Below, piece by piece: positions 47,424-57,605 of a DNA stretch of 64,000 bases. A program made the translations under genes and the position numbers. Every line of letters starts with the position of its first letter. Positions within the stretch are counted from its first letter, which is position 1. The notes beneath the pieces were generated by a model, which saw nothing but the letters and a program-made list of their open reading frames with translations, made no database searches and was not told the origin of the DNA. Origin of the DNA: Mycoemilia scoparia (lineage: Eukaryota > Kickxellomycota > Kickxellomycetes > Kickxellales > Kickxellaceae); the NCBI GenBank assembly GCA_027575805.1, contig JANBPU010000007.1, positions 186,001-250,000 of the forward strand, written 5' to 3'.

Positions 47424-48982
47424 TCAGTTGACGGTCAGTGCCATGTCTGATCCACCCAGTGCCTTGGTCACGGCCTTGGCATCCTTCAGGACTTCTGCTG
47501 CCTTTTCCAAGCATTCGAAGTCTACCGAGCGGGTGTCTGCAGGGTACTGGGTCTGCTCAAACCACTGCTCAACATCATCTCGGCCATACCCAAACCTGTC
47601 CATTATAAATTGAATGGATTCGTCGCGCTGTGTAGGCGATGCGTCTGTGCCAACAAATTTGCTGATAGAGTCATTCAGTGCTACAAGGAAGCTGCTGACC
47701 TCCTTCTTGTGGGCGGAAACGTATGACTCCTTGGCGACAATAGAAAAGGCGGGCCATGGGGGCGCTACCACGCCAAGCATTTTGAGATCCCCCCTGTCAT
47801 AGTAACGCTTGGTAGTAGTCCTTTCCCACATAAACGCATCAACTTCGCCAGACTTGGTTCCCTGGACCAGATCATCGATGCCACCAAGGACTTTGAATTT
47901 AAGGTCGTCTCCCCACTGATGGACTGTGGATGCGTAGAGGGGCATTACGTGGCTACCGCTGCCCATCCTGCTGACACCAAATGTCCCAGCAGCCAGACCA
48001 TCCATAGCTTTGATCTGCGAGTCTGGTGCAATGGAGACCGCCCAGGCTAATCATTAAAAACAGAAAGCATGAAACACACACATGTTCATTATATCATAGC
48101 GAGTACAGTGTGGTTGTTGTAGCAGTGGTCTGAAGCACGGGGCCCATGTGTGGTGGCCCAAACATAAACGGTCTCTGTTATGAGATAGAGAGAACGAAGC
48201 AACACTTACGCAATGGTGACTGAACAAATGTTCCAATGACTCGAAGCTCGCTATTTCCATTACAAATGGCTACAGTTTTAGATAGACAGAATGCATTTGT
48301 TAAGAATATCTGTTTGCTTTCAAAAACAAATATAATGATGGACCCATTGGTCACTAGCGGTCCTCCATGGTTAGATAATAGGCATGTTACCTGAAATGGC
48401 ACCCTCAGTTACGCAGATAGCCAGGTCAAGCTTTTCGTCCATAACTAGTCGAACCATCTTTAACCATTGCCAACAATCAAAATAGGACATCAGTTTTACT
48501 AACGTCGAAAAGCGCAGGCCTCTCTAAGCCATATTTGTGTATAATGCGTCCTATTCTATCCTTCACTGAAAAGTGCTTTCTACTTACTTCGCCTGTTCCT
48601 ACTGTCATAAGGGGCTTTTTCTTTTTAGATTCATGCCAATAGTATGCGTATATATAGGAAACTCCTTAAGCCACCCCTTGAGGCTTTCCAGTAAACCAGA
48701 ATAGGCTAGAGGCTTGTTTATAAATAACAGATACTTACACTTGCACAGTGAGATTTCTATCGGAGTCCCTACTTCCTCAAAGTATCCCTTGCTTTCTGCT
48801 TTCACTAAGGGAGCCGAAAAGTGCTCTGGAACTATTTCCACATAAGGAAATTTGCTTTTAGTTGCATTACTATTACGCTTACTACTGTTTCTGGTGCTTT
48901 TCTATCGATATCCAGGTAGCATAGTTGCATAAGCCAATATCACCGTGTTTTGGCACCTACCGCAGCCAACACGAATAGTCAT
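47424..48982 (-). CDS. Ca3427-like periplasmic-binding-protein fold protein
   Basis: Fungal protein with the type 2 periplasmic-binding fold of the SsuA/TauA/ThiY kind; ligand unknown. Six exons on the minus strand: 48982-48961, 48831-48739, 48601-48588, 48457-48391, 48269-48210 and 48046-47424, together 292 residues in frame. Recognisable stretches are MTIRVGCVPEHFSAPLVKA, the ligand-site loop GTGE, DEKLDLAICVTEGAI, VIGTFVQSPLPWAVS and GTFGVSRMGSGSHVMPLYA, all in the order of this family. It has no signal peptide and so is probably cytosolic. Exon 3 is a 14-base microexon supplying the GTGE loop. The family is sporadic in fungi and bacterial-like, but introns show long residence in this genome. 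Confidence 0.85.
48588..48601 (-). other. 14-base microexon of the Ca3427-like gene
   Basis: The minus-strand exon TAGGAACAGGCGAA lies between a CAG acceptor and a GTAAGT donor. It encodes the end of Leu plus Gly-Thr-Gly-Glu. Removing it breaks the phase between exons 2 and 4. Confidence 0.8.
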
Positions 48983-49606
48983 TCTCAAAATGCTTTATTG
49001 ATAAAATATGGATAGATCAAAAGAGATAAGAAATGTGTTTTGTAGCGGATCATGTTTGTGGTGACTGTTATGGAGGCTGCTGCTGGCTCTGGCATATACA
49101 TGTGAGTATGCATACATGTTATTAAACACGCCCTGCTTGTGATTTTGCCTTCCAATCTGATTGTGAAAACAATGCCTTAACCCTTGTTTCAAAATAAAAA
49201 TGCTGGTGAGAAAAAACTGCAGGCATTGGATTAAGAACTGATGGTTGTGGTAAAATCATTGTGAAAAAAATAACATACACATCTTGGTTGTTTACTGCTA
49301 ACCATGCTACTTTGCAACTCCCTACTTTTCAATTTTTTGCCCTCGATATTTTTTGTTGCCCTTTTTAATGAGCAGGGATGTGAAGACTGCTAGCATTAAA
49401 CATTATCCCAAGGTCATTGATAGCTTCGTGGCTTTGTGATTAATTCGATCTCCGCTCTAGCATTGGGATAAGTCCTTATCACTGTTATTAGTGTAATCAA
49501 GACCCATACATTAGTACCTTTTTTGCAATATCCATTTCGTTTTACCATAAATGTATTGGGATATCCCACTCTATTACAAGCATAACACTTTAAAGCACTA
49601 CTTTTA
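48983..49606. other. Divergent promoter region, Ca3427-like gene and IleRS
   Basis: No gene. A short 9-bp inverted repeat (TTATCCCAA at 49403, TTGGGATAA at 49463) is the only structure seen. Confidence 0.5.
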
Positions 49607-52600
49607 ATGACAGCATATTTAAGCCGTGTCTTGGGGCAAAATGGCTCGATCCGTTGCCTGAATAGGGTTTATATAAAAGGAACACCTTTTGTAACCACTT
49701 TTGGTCTCAAAAGCTACTCGACTGAAAGAAATATTTATAGCCATACGCTTCATTTGCCCAAAACGGACTTTCCCCAGAGAGCCAATGCAGCGAAAAGGGA
49801 ATCGCAGTTTCGGAAGCGCTGTACAACTGAGTTGTACCAATGGCAGGTATGTTGTCAAATATCAAACTATTATTAGATAAACATCTATGATATTTCCTAT
49901 TGATCCATGAGTATGGTATCAGTCTCAAACCAATATGCTACCTTTTTATGCACATACATATCTTTATCATAGCTCAACGACCATACCAGAAAAGACGCCT
50001 TTGTCTTACACGATGGTCCTCCATATGCGAATGGATCGCTCCACAGTGGCATGTTATATTTGTTTTTAATATCTTATTTGTGTGTATTGTTTCTAAATTT
50101 GAGTACAGTGTAATTGAACTAAGATTTCCATTTTGATGTATAGGTCACTTTTTAAATAAGGTGCTAAAAGATATAATCAATCGCTACAATGTCTTGAAAG
50201 GTCGCAGAGTATTGTAAGTGGCAGTTTTAATATCACTGAGGCACCAACTAAATAATATGGGTTATGGGCTGATTTTCAGAGAATGTATGAGGGTACCTGT
50301 CTGTTCTGTTCCCTTTTGGTGGAGAACTTGTTAGATATCTTTTTATACTAAATGATCATTTGTATTGCATATATAGCTATAAGCCTGGTTGGGATTGTCA
50401 TGGTTTACCAATAGAGATCAAAGCGTTGGAATTGCTTAAGGTCAGCAATAATGCATGTATATCAGCAAAAACTCATTTGTGATTAAGGTCAAAGTTGAAT
50501 AGAGTTCGACCGATCGCAAATCATTAATATTATTATAGTACTAAATATTTACCACATTTTTAGAAACGGGGCGTAAAGGATCTCAGTCCAAAGGAAATTA
50601 GACACCATGCTCGCGAGTTTGCTCACAAAACAGTCAATGAGCAAATGGAAGAATATAAGCGCTGGGGAATCATGGGAGACTGGAAAAATCCATACTTGAC
50701 ATTGGGTACATTTTAAATCGTTAAGATTATGAGTAAAATTCTGGTTTATTACTTGAAGATTACACATATTTTTCAAAATTCAATTTAGATCCGAAATATG
50801 AGACCAATCAGCTAAAAGTATTCTACAAAATGTTCAAAAAAGGTATGGTAGTTCAGTATATTTGTGCCCCGCAGATATTCCACAATACTATACTCACAAT
50901 ATTAATTGGGTGTAGGGTTAATTTACCGTCAAAACAAGCCAGTGTATTGGTCCCCATCCTCAAGGTAGTTGACTGCTTTATTATAAATGGATTCAATGCC
51001 TACCTTATCTTTGATTACTAAAGTTTGAATTTTCTTATAGAACCGCGCTTGCTGAAGCCGAGTTGGAATACAATGAAAAGCATGTCAGTCGGAGTGTGTA
51101 CACACAGTTTAAGCTAACCCCAGCTTGTAAGTATTTACCATATGAAACTATGGGCCAAAATGCTCCTTTTCTGTCTCTGACTTTACATACATATGTATAT
51201 GTTTTAGCATTTGCGAAACTTGGTTTGAAGGATTGCAAAGCTCAAGCTTTCTTTTTGGCATGGACGACGACTCCCTGGACACTTCCAGCAAATAAAGCAC
51301 TTGCTGTAAATAAAGATCTAGACTATATAGTTCTTTCCGTCAAGGACGGAATTCAAAGCAATACGTATATATTTGCTGGCAGCAGACTTGAATTCCTGAA
51401 GAGTGCTTTTGGAGACAAGTTTGGTGAAAGTAAAATTAAGATAGTGAAAGAGCTGAAGGGTATACATAAAACAGAAACTATATAAATCATGCCGATCTAT
51501 CTTATATTGACTCTAATGGCGCTCGAAAATTTTCATGTTCACATGTAGGAAATGACCTTGCTGGTTGTAGTTACATCCATCAGTTTACAGGTGAAACTTC
51601 CCCTGTTCTTTCTGCAGATTATGTCAGTGCAGATTCGGGCACAGGGATTGTACATTCGGCTCCTGGTCACGGAAAAGAGGATTATGAGTTTGGGGTTGCG
51701 AACAACCTCACCATATTTTCTCCTGGTAAGCAAGGATATAAAATAACTAAAAAGAAATTGAGCCCTCCCTGACCTTGTTTTGATGGATTTTTCCTTTAAA
51801 CACTTGATTTTTTAGTTGATGGCGAAGGGAGATTTACTGATGAAGTCGATCCTAGATTGAAAGGAAAGCAAGTCCTAAGCGAAGGAACCACTGAAACCAT
51901 ATCAATCCTCAACGAAAAGAATCTCATTATACACGAAGAGAAATATACGCACAGCTACCCATATGACTGGAGAACAAAACTACCAGTCATTCAGAGGGCA
52001 ACACCCCAATGGTTTGCCAATGTTCAAAGTATACAAAAGCCGGTTGTAGAGGCACTAAAGGGAGTCAAAATGATACCCGAGTCTGGCCATAGGCGCCTAG
52101 AAGCATTTGTCAGGGGCAGGAAAGAATGGTGCATATCTCGACAGCGATCATGGGGTGTCCCGATCCCTGTGCTATACGACTTGGAGACTGGAGAGCCATT
52201 ACTAACAGATGCTTCCATTACCCACATTATCAAGGTTATTGGCGAAAATGGAGGGTCTGATGCATGGTGGTTGCTTCCTACAGAAAAGTTCGTTCCGGAG
52301 GAGTATAAAAATAGGCGTTACAGACGCGGAGAAGATACAATGGATGTGTGGTTCGATAGTGGAACATCATGGGCCTCAATTCAAAGTGATTTAGACAAGC
52401 TATCTAAAAGACAAGCAGATATGTACCTTGAGGGCAGCGATCAGCATCGTGGGTGGTTCCAGTCTTCCCTTTTAACATCTTGTAAGTCCCACTAGTATAT
52501 ATGTGTGGTTATTTTTGAAGGCGCGAAATGCACCGCAACTTTTGTCATGCATAAAAACAGCCACCCAAACTGACTTTATGTTGTAGTCAAATGTATTTAA

Positions 52601-54686
52601 CATTCTCGCCAAAAATAATCTGTCAGATACACATTGGACTTACCTAATTCGCTGGAATGCTATAGATGCGGCTAGGGAGCTTGTACCCTACAAGACAGTT
52701 TTGACACATGGCTTCATCCAGGACGAAAGCGGTAAAAAGATGTCAAAGTCTCTTGGAAATGTTGTTGTTCCTGACACCATCATCAATGGGGGAAGAGACA
52801 AGAAAGCCCAGCCAGCATATGGTGTGGATGTGATGCGTCTGTGGGTGGCTTCGACCGACTACAGACACGATGCCAATATCGGTCCGGTGCTTATTGCCAA
52901 GACATCAGAGAACATGAGAAAGATCAGGAACACGATTAGATTCATGTTAGGCAATCTTGATGGCTTCACACATAAGCAGCTTGTGCCATATGAAAATCTT
53001 ACCCCAGTATGTAAATTAATATCTACTTATGGAAATCTGTATACACAATTAAATCACTGTCCCCACACACGCACATATGGATCATGATTTTGAAGGGTAC
53101 CTTTTGGTGGCTAACGATTAAGGGGGCAATCACAGCCAAATGAGCGATCGCCATTTACTAGCAAATAGTCGCCCTTAAAAAATAACCACCCATATGATCT
53201 CTCATATTTGTCAATATTGCTAGACTTGATGTTTATCAACACAGCACTGATTCCTCATTTTGTATAATATGGCCAATGTGTAGATCGACAAATACATCCT
53301 TCATGAACTAGCCGTGTTCAAAGACAAATCAAAGGAAGCATACGAGTCTTTTGCCTTCTACCAGGTCTTGCGCGAAGTGAATATATTTACAAACGTGAAA
53401 CTCTCTGCACTATACTTTGATATCATCAAGGACCGTCTTTATGCTGACCATGGTTGCAGCACTCGGCGGTTGGCAGCACAGACATCTCTTTATCACATAT
53501 TTATAAACTATGTGACAACCATTGCTCCGATCCTGTGCCATTTGGTCGAAGAAGCATACTCCTTTGCCAGCAATGATCTGTTGACAGAAAAGAAATCTAG
53601 TATATTCAAAGAGCCATGGCAACAAGTGGTACGTAAAAATCTATATAGCCTTTTACACCGCCTGAGAAAGAATATCTCTATAATTACTTTGTCAATATCG
53701 TATTTACAAACATAATGGACAGACTGACCCTGAAACCTAACATTCTATACAACAGGACCCAGCATGGTCAAACCCAGAAATAAAGTCTGAATGGGAAATA
53801 CTTCTCCAAATTCGCACCACTATAAATCAGGCCATTGATGCTGGTAGACAAGGCGGGTAAGCATTGCTGAGATACTCCAGAAAGATCATCTATCCTGGCT
53901 TTGACTAGCTTATTATAGCAGTTCTAAACTACAAACTCATCTCTGCCCTTATATATATATATATATATATATAGAACGATCGGAAGCTCGCTAGAATCAG
54001 CTGTCGACATCTCCATAGAGGATGAAGAGCTAAGAGGAATTGTGGACAGATATGGCAAGTATTATATGCAAAGAAGTTATGAAATAGCACCTTGGGGGAG
54101 GTGAGCATTATGCATGAGCATACATTCAGAGTGGAGTTAACAATGGGTGATTGTGTGTGTGTGAGAGTTTTGATTATTAAGGCATGAATTTATCAGGGAC
54201 CAATCATGCTTAAATTATTTTTACTGAAATTTATGTAGCACAAGACCTGAAAGAAGCCAGTATTATATCCAACATCGTGGTCAGCGAGAAGCCAAGCATT
54301 GATGTCCAGGAAAAAATATATAGACAAAATGGAAGCGTCTCGTTTGGATCAGGTAGGTGGTTTATAGGGAATATATATATACTCTAACAGTTTGTGGCCA
54401 TGGCTTAATCAGCTGTGCTGATGTTATAGCTCACTTTGTATGTGAATATATATTACACAGCTTTGATTGTCATTAACTCCTTTGATTTTTGGGATTTTCC
54501 ACACCCATGTGTGTATGTGGGTGTATAGATTCTACAGAGGAGCAAATGAATAGCCACACTAGATACACCATAACACTTGGTAAGGCAGAAAAATACAAGT
54601 GTCCCAGATGCTGGGTCTATTCATCTGACACTAAAGATGAGCTTTGTCAAAGGTGTGTGGAGGCCGTCAACAAAAACGCTGTTTAG
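49607..54686 (+). CDS. ISM1: Isoleucyl-tRNA synthetase, probably mitochondrial
   Basis: Charges tRNA-Ile with isoleucine. Seventeen exons: 49607-49846, 49973-50048, 50144-50213, 50377-50440, 50564-50705, 50789-50842, 50916-50964, 51041-51126, 51208-51459, 51549-51725, 51816-52481, 52666-53006, 53284-53628, 53756-53856, 53975-54054, 54239-54352 and 54529-54686. They total 1004 residues with every phase consistent. A presequence-like start ([17 protein letters not shown]) precedes [17 protein letters not shown] (HIGH), [28 protein letters not shown] and [16 protein letters not shown] (editing domain), [13 protein letters not shown], and KKMSKSLGN (KMSKS). The C-terminal zinc motif is CPRCWVY...CQRC. 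Length and style match the bacterial/mitochondrial branch. Introns 2 and 15 use GC donors. Confidence 0.94.
50049..50143 (+). other. GC-AG intron at the HIGH motif of IleRS
   Basis: Joining at TG|GCATGT (50049) gives HSGH. A GT three bases upstream (50046) is also in phase but would give HSH, losing the Gly of the HxGH signature. The GC donor is therefore inferred from function. Confidence 0.65.
50255..50335. mobile_element. Family B inverted-repeat end in IleRS intron 3
   Basis: TTATGGGCTGATTTTCAGAG then TATGAGGGTACC and CCCTTTTGGTGGAG. The reverse complement matches 17932-17990 over about 55 bases with few differences, and the direct strand matches 3650-3735 more distantly. Confidence 0.55.
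52494..52630. mobile_element. Possible degenerate family A element in IleRS intron 11
   Basis: The left end (TGGTTATTTTTGAAGG) and the reverse complement of the right end (GATTATTTTTGGCGAG) are related to each other and to the family A termini, but the interior is unlike the other copies. Confidence 0.35.
53075..53195. mobile_element. MITE-like element, family A copy 4, in IleRS intron 12
   Basis: Ends ATATGGATCATGATTTTGAA and AAAAAATAACCACCCATAT form imperfect inverted repeats about 121 bp apart. The interior CTTTTGGTGGCTAACGATTA and GGGGGCAATCACAGCCAAAT match copy 3. It lies wholly inside the intron 53007-53283. Confidence 0.75.
54055..54238 (+). other. GC-AG intron in IleRS
   Basis: Exon 15 ends DRY plus G and the intron begins GCAAGT. 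The GT inside that hexamer, and the later GTGAGC at 54101, both put exon 16 out of frame and hit a stop. GC splicing joins to [12 protein letters not shown]. Confidence 0.85.
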
Positions 54687-56559
54687 TATAGCTGCAAGGT
54701 GCGGTTCAAATATTTAAGCAAAGTATCAAACAAATAAGCACAATGGCATGAATGCCATTTTTACTAGACAAACGAATGGTACCAAGTACCTTCGTAGGCC
54801 ATATGCAGTAGTTATCCTTTACAATCAGGTCGCGTTGACCACAGCTACTTTTCTAGAAATACAATTGAATTTTATTATCTTCGAAAACGCCTCTAGGGCA
54901 AAGGAAATGCCGATAGTTTAATATTACCATGGGTGTTCTTTGTATTTTGGTACACACTGATTTTATACTTGAGATTTTGAGAGATTACAGCCTTGTGCTT
55001 CTTTTGACTATCACCTGGCCAAGACTTGGTTTGCACAGTAGATCCTGACAGAAGTTCAAGCATTTGCAATCACTGGATACAGAGTGAAGGCTGCTAAATC
55101 CCGTATCCTGCGCCATTGTCGCTGGCTACACGGGTGTGGGCGTGTTTGCCGTGAGGAGAGTCCCACCCTTGCTGTTGCTGCCTCTTTGACACCGAGGTTA
55201 GGATTTAAGTTTTAGACCTACACTGTTTGGTCCCCGGCGTCCTAAAAGTCCTGGAGCAGGGTTTCCAATAATAATAATGCTGTATACAAACATGGTCACG
55301 GCCATTGAGCAAACTTTTCAAGTTTAAGCACAGCATATGGGAGTAGGCAGGCAGCAATCAAAATGACACCAAAACCCAAGCCGTGTGTGAGTGGTCAATG
55401 GGACTATGACCAATTGATCATTGCATTGGGTAAAATATCTGAGGGCGTGATATGTGTATGTGAAACCAGAAACAGAATCTGTGGTGGTGGAAAAGAATGA
55501 AAAGGTATGGAAGCAATTTGAGCCAAGAACGTGGGGGCGCACCATTATTAGCTCAAAGAACCAAAGAAGTCAAATTCATAGACATGACTACACAAAGCAC
55601 ACATACAAACACAGGAATGTGGCTAGTCCCTCCCGGCCATTTTCGTTAAAGGATATAGTCACTGATGTGGTTTCTACGCAAAGTGTAGGGCCTGCTTTAA
55701 CTTTTCCAGATTGCTAGGAGACAAGGTGGCCAGCAGGGCTCTAGCAGCAAAAACAGATACGAAGTACTTGCATCTGAGAGGCCATGTTGTGTGTTCTGTG
55801 GGCAAATCAGATGCAGGTTAAACAAACAGTGTAAAGTAAGCATGCCAGCACAGCGATTGACGGAATGGACAATTTTGCGAACGCTTTATGGTTTGGCTGC
55901 ATTCTGCGCAGTGCTCTTTCCTGCTTTGGTAGTGGACGGGATTTATGGATAGTGGGGTAGGAGAGACAAGGGGAAGACACAGAACAGCCAACACCAGTGA
56001 GCACTGGTAACAAGGATGAGGCCAAGAAAGAGAGTGGTTAGGCTGGGGCTATGGCGGGGCCAGATGAGGGAACCAGCTGGAACCAGTTGGTATTGGCTTT
56101 TATATTTAGTGATGGACCGCCTCCACTATAGTCCCTACTATCAGGTCATGGCAGGGAAGGAAAAGCCAGACCGCAGGAAGATGGTGGTGTGGTGACATGG
56201 CCATGGCCATTTTTCAGCATATAGCGCCCGGTAGGAAGGGCGAGAGAGGTCAAGCTTAGAAATCGATCACGGGTGTTGAATAGGGTGGATTGTGTGGCTG
56301 GATCCAAATGGCAGAAGAAAATACAAAGGCTGGGCACGCACCCCGGGGGTGTGGCGGGTCGAGCCAAAGACTTTAAGGAGGAGAGAGTGGGACGGCGAAC
56401 AGGCATAGGCACACTTTCACGAAAATCAATTTGAGGGTTTGCAGAAGGTAGAGTTTGCGTACTAGCTTCCTTCTCTTTTTCTCTTTATCACACTTCTTTC
56501 TTTTATAACTTTGCGGGTTACTTGACCGAGCACCTTTCCAGCACACAGACTCGCAAGCA
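54687..56559. other. Intergenic, with a GC-richer patch near 55.1 kb
   Basis: No protein gene is supported. The patch 55075-55265 is richer in G+C than its surroundings and has stem-loop potential (see findings). Confidence 0.5.
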
Positions 56560-57025
56560 ATGAAGTGTACCAGCCTGTCCCCCGATGACAAAAAGTATGT
56601 TGAGGGCATCTTCCAGGTCGACCCCAAGGTAGGAGAGCTGCCATGCCACAAGGCCGGGGACGATAGTGGTAGTGAAGGTAAGTGGCAGATAAACCCATTG
56701 GGGCTTGTCTTGGGCTCGAAGCCAAGGCCTCGTAGCAAGAGGCTATGACACGCGGCTGCCTGGGACACAGCCCCGACAATGGCGGCCCACACAAACATAC
56801 AGGAACCTCCAGACTGGTGTGCATCCTGGCTCGCCCACCAACCCCCTGCCACCAGCACATGGCTGATGCCGTCCCTTTGTATTCCTTTTTATAGCAAGCA
56901 GCCTTCCTCTCGACGATGACACTGCTCGCGCAGACGATCCAAAGAACCTGCAGAAAACCAAGCAGTATGGAAGGCGCAGGGTTCGTGATATTGAAAATCA
57001 GCAGGAATCAGTAAAGTCCAGGTAG
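56560..57025 (+). CDS. Small two-exon protein, unknown function
   Basis: Exons 56560-56677 and 56895-57025 join to 82 residues ending in TAG. The protein is hydrophilic: MKCTSLSPDDKKYVEGIFQ at the start, an acidic middle (SLPLDDDTARADDPKN) and a basic end (QYGRRRVRDIENQQ). Donor GTAAGT and acceptor TATAG are good. No family is recognised. The stop overlaps a possible donor (AGGTAGGC), so these could instead be 5' exons of the gene at 57606, although no acceptor upstream of that ATG gives a clean join. Modest confidence. Confidence 0.45.
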
Positions 57026-57605
57026 GCAAAGAATCCATTCTATCATTTTATCCGTCTCTGGTTATAGATTAATGATCCACCGTACGAGTGTGTCAGTGTG
57101 TGAAGGGTGGGTGTGCTCTGCATCAAGCTTTGCTGGCCTCGCCCACCATCATCATCGTCCTCTTTACACCTGCCTGCGCGCCACCCCTCCCCAAATCATT
57201 TTCCATTGTATATTTGCTGTGTCTATTGGATACCACGGCTTTGTTGTGGGTTAATCTCTGCTTTCTCACATACAAAGCCCCCTCCATTTTAACTTCATTG
57301 CCTTAGCTTATACAATACCTGGTTCTTTTGTTTCTGCTCTAATATTAACCTATTCTGCTCTCCCTTTTATTTCTCTTGCACCCTCAAACACACTCACTGA
57401 CATCCTCGCTCTTCCTTTTGGCTGATTTGCCTCTGGCTCGCTCTCACCACCTTTCCTTTCCCATTACTGCTCTCTTCACTAATATCTGCCACTGTACTAA
57501 CTACTGCCTTTTATCTCCTCACCCTTGTCTCTTCATTTTGCTGGTGTCCCATCGTGCGTGTGTGCGCCTCTCCCTCTCGCTTCTCTCCCGCCCTCTGCAT
57601 CTATA
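57026..57605. other. Pyrimidine-rich leader/promoter region
   Basis: Long C/T-rich tracts from about 57120 to the ATG at 57606, as in leaders of other genes here. No gene is seen. Confidence 0.5.

Noticed and set aside
48499..48580. Possible extra exon (VKDRIGRIIHKYGLERPALFD-like reading, minus strand) in the Ca3427-like gene
   Set aside because: Including it would insert about 21 residues between GTGE and MVRLVMDEKLD, where the family has none; direct joining is in phase.
49370..49500. tRNA-like A-box (TAGCTTCGTGG) and partial B-box inside a 9-bp inverted repeat
   Set aside because: The boxes are too close for a tRNA, no acceptor or anticodon stem can be drawn, and the B-box is imperfect.
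51460..51548. Apparent frameshift in IleRS, with an open alternative frame after position 51485
   Set aside because: A canonical 89-base intron (GTATAC to TGTAG) joins the frames exactly and restores the family sequence, so no frameshift is needed.
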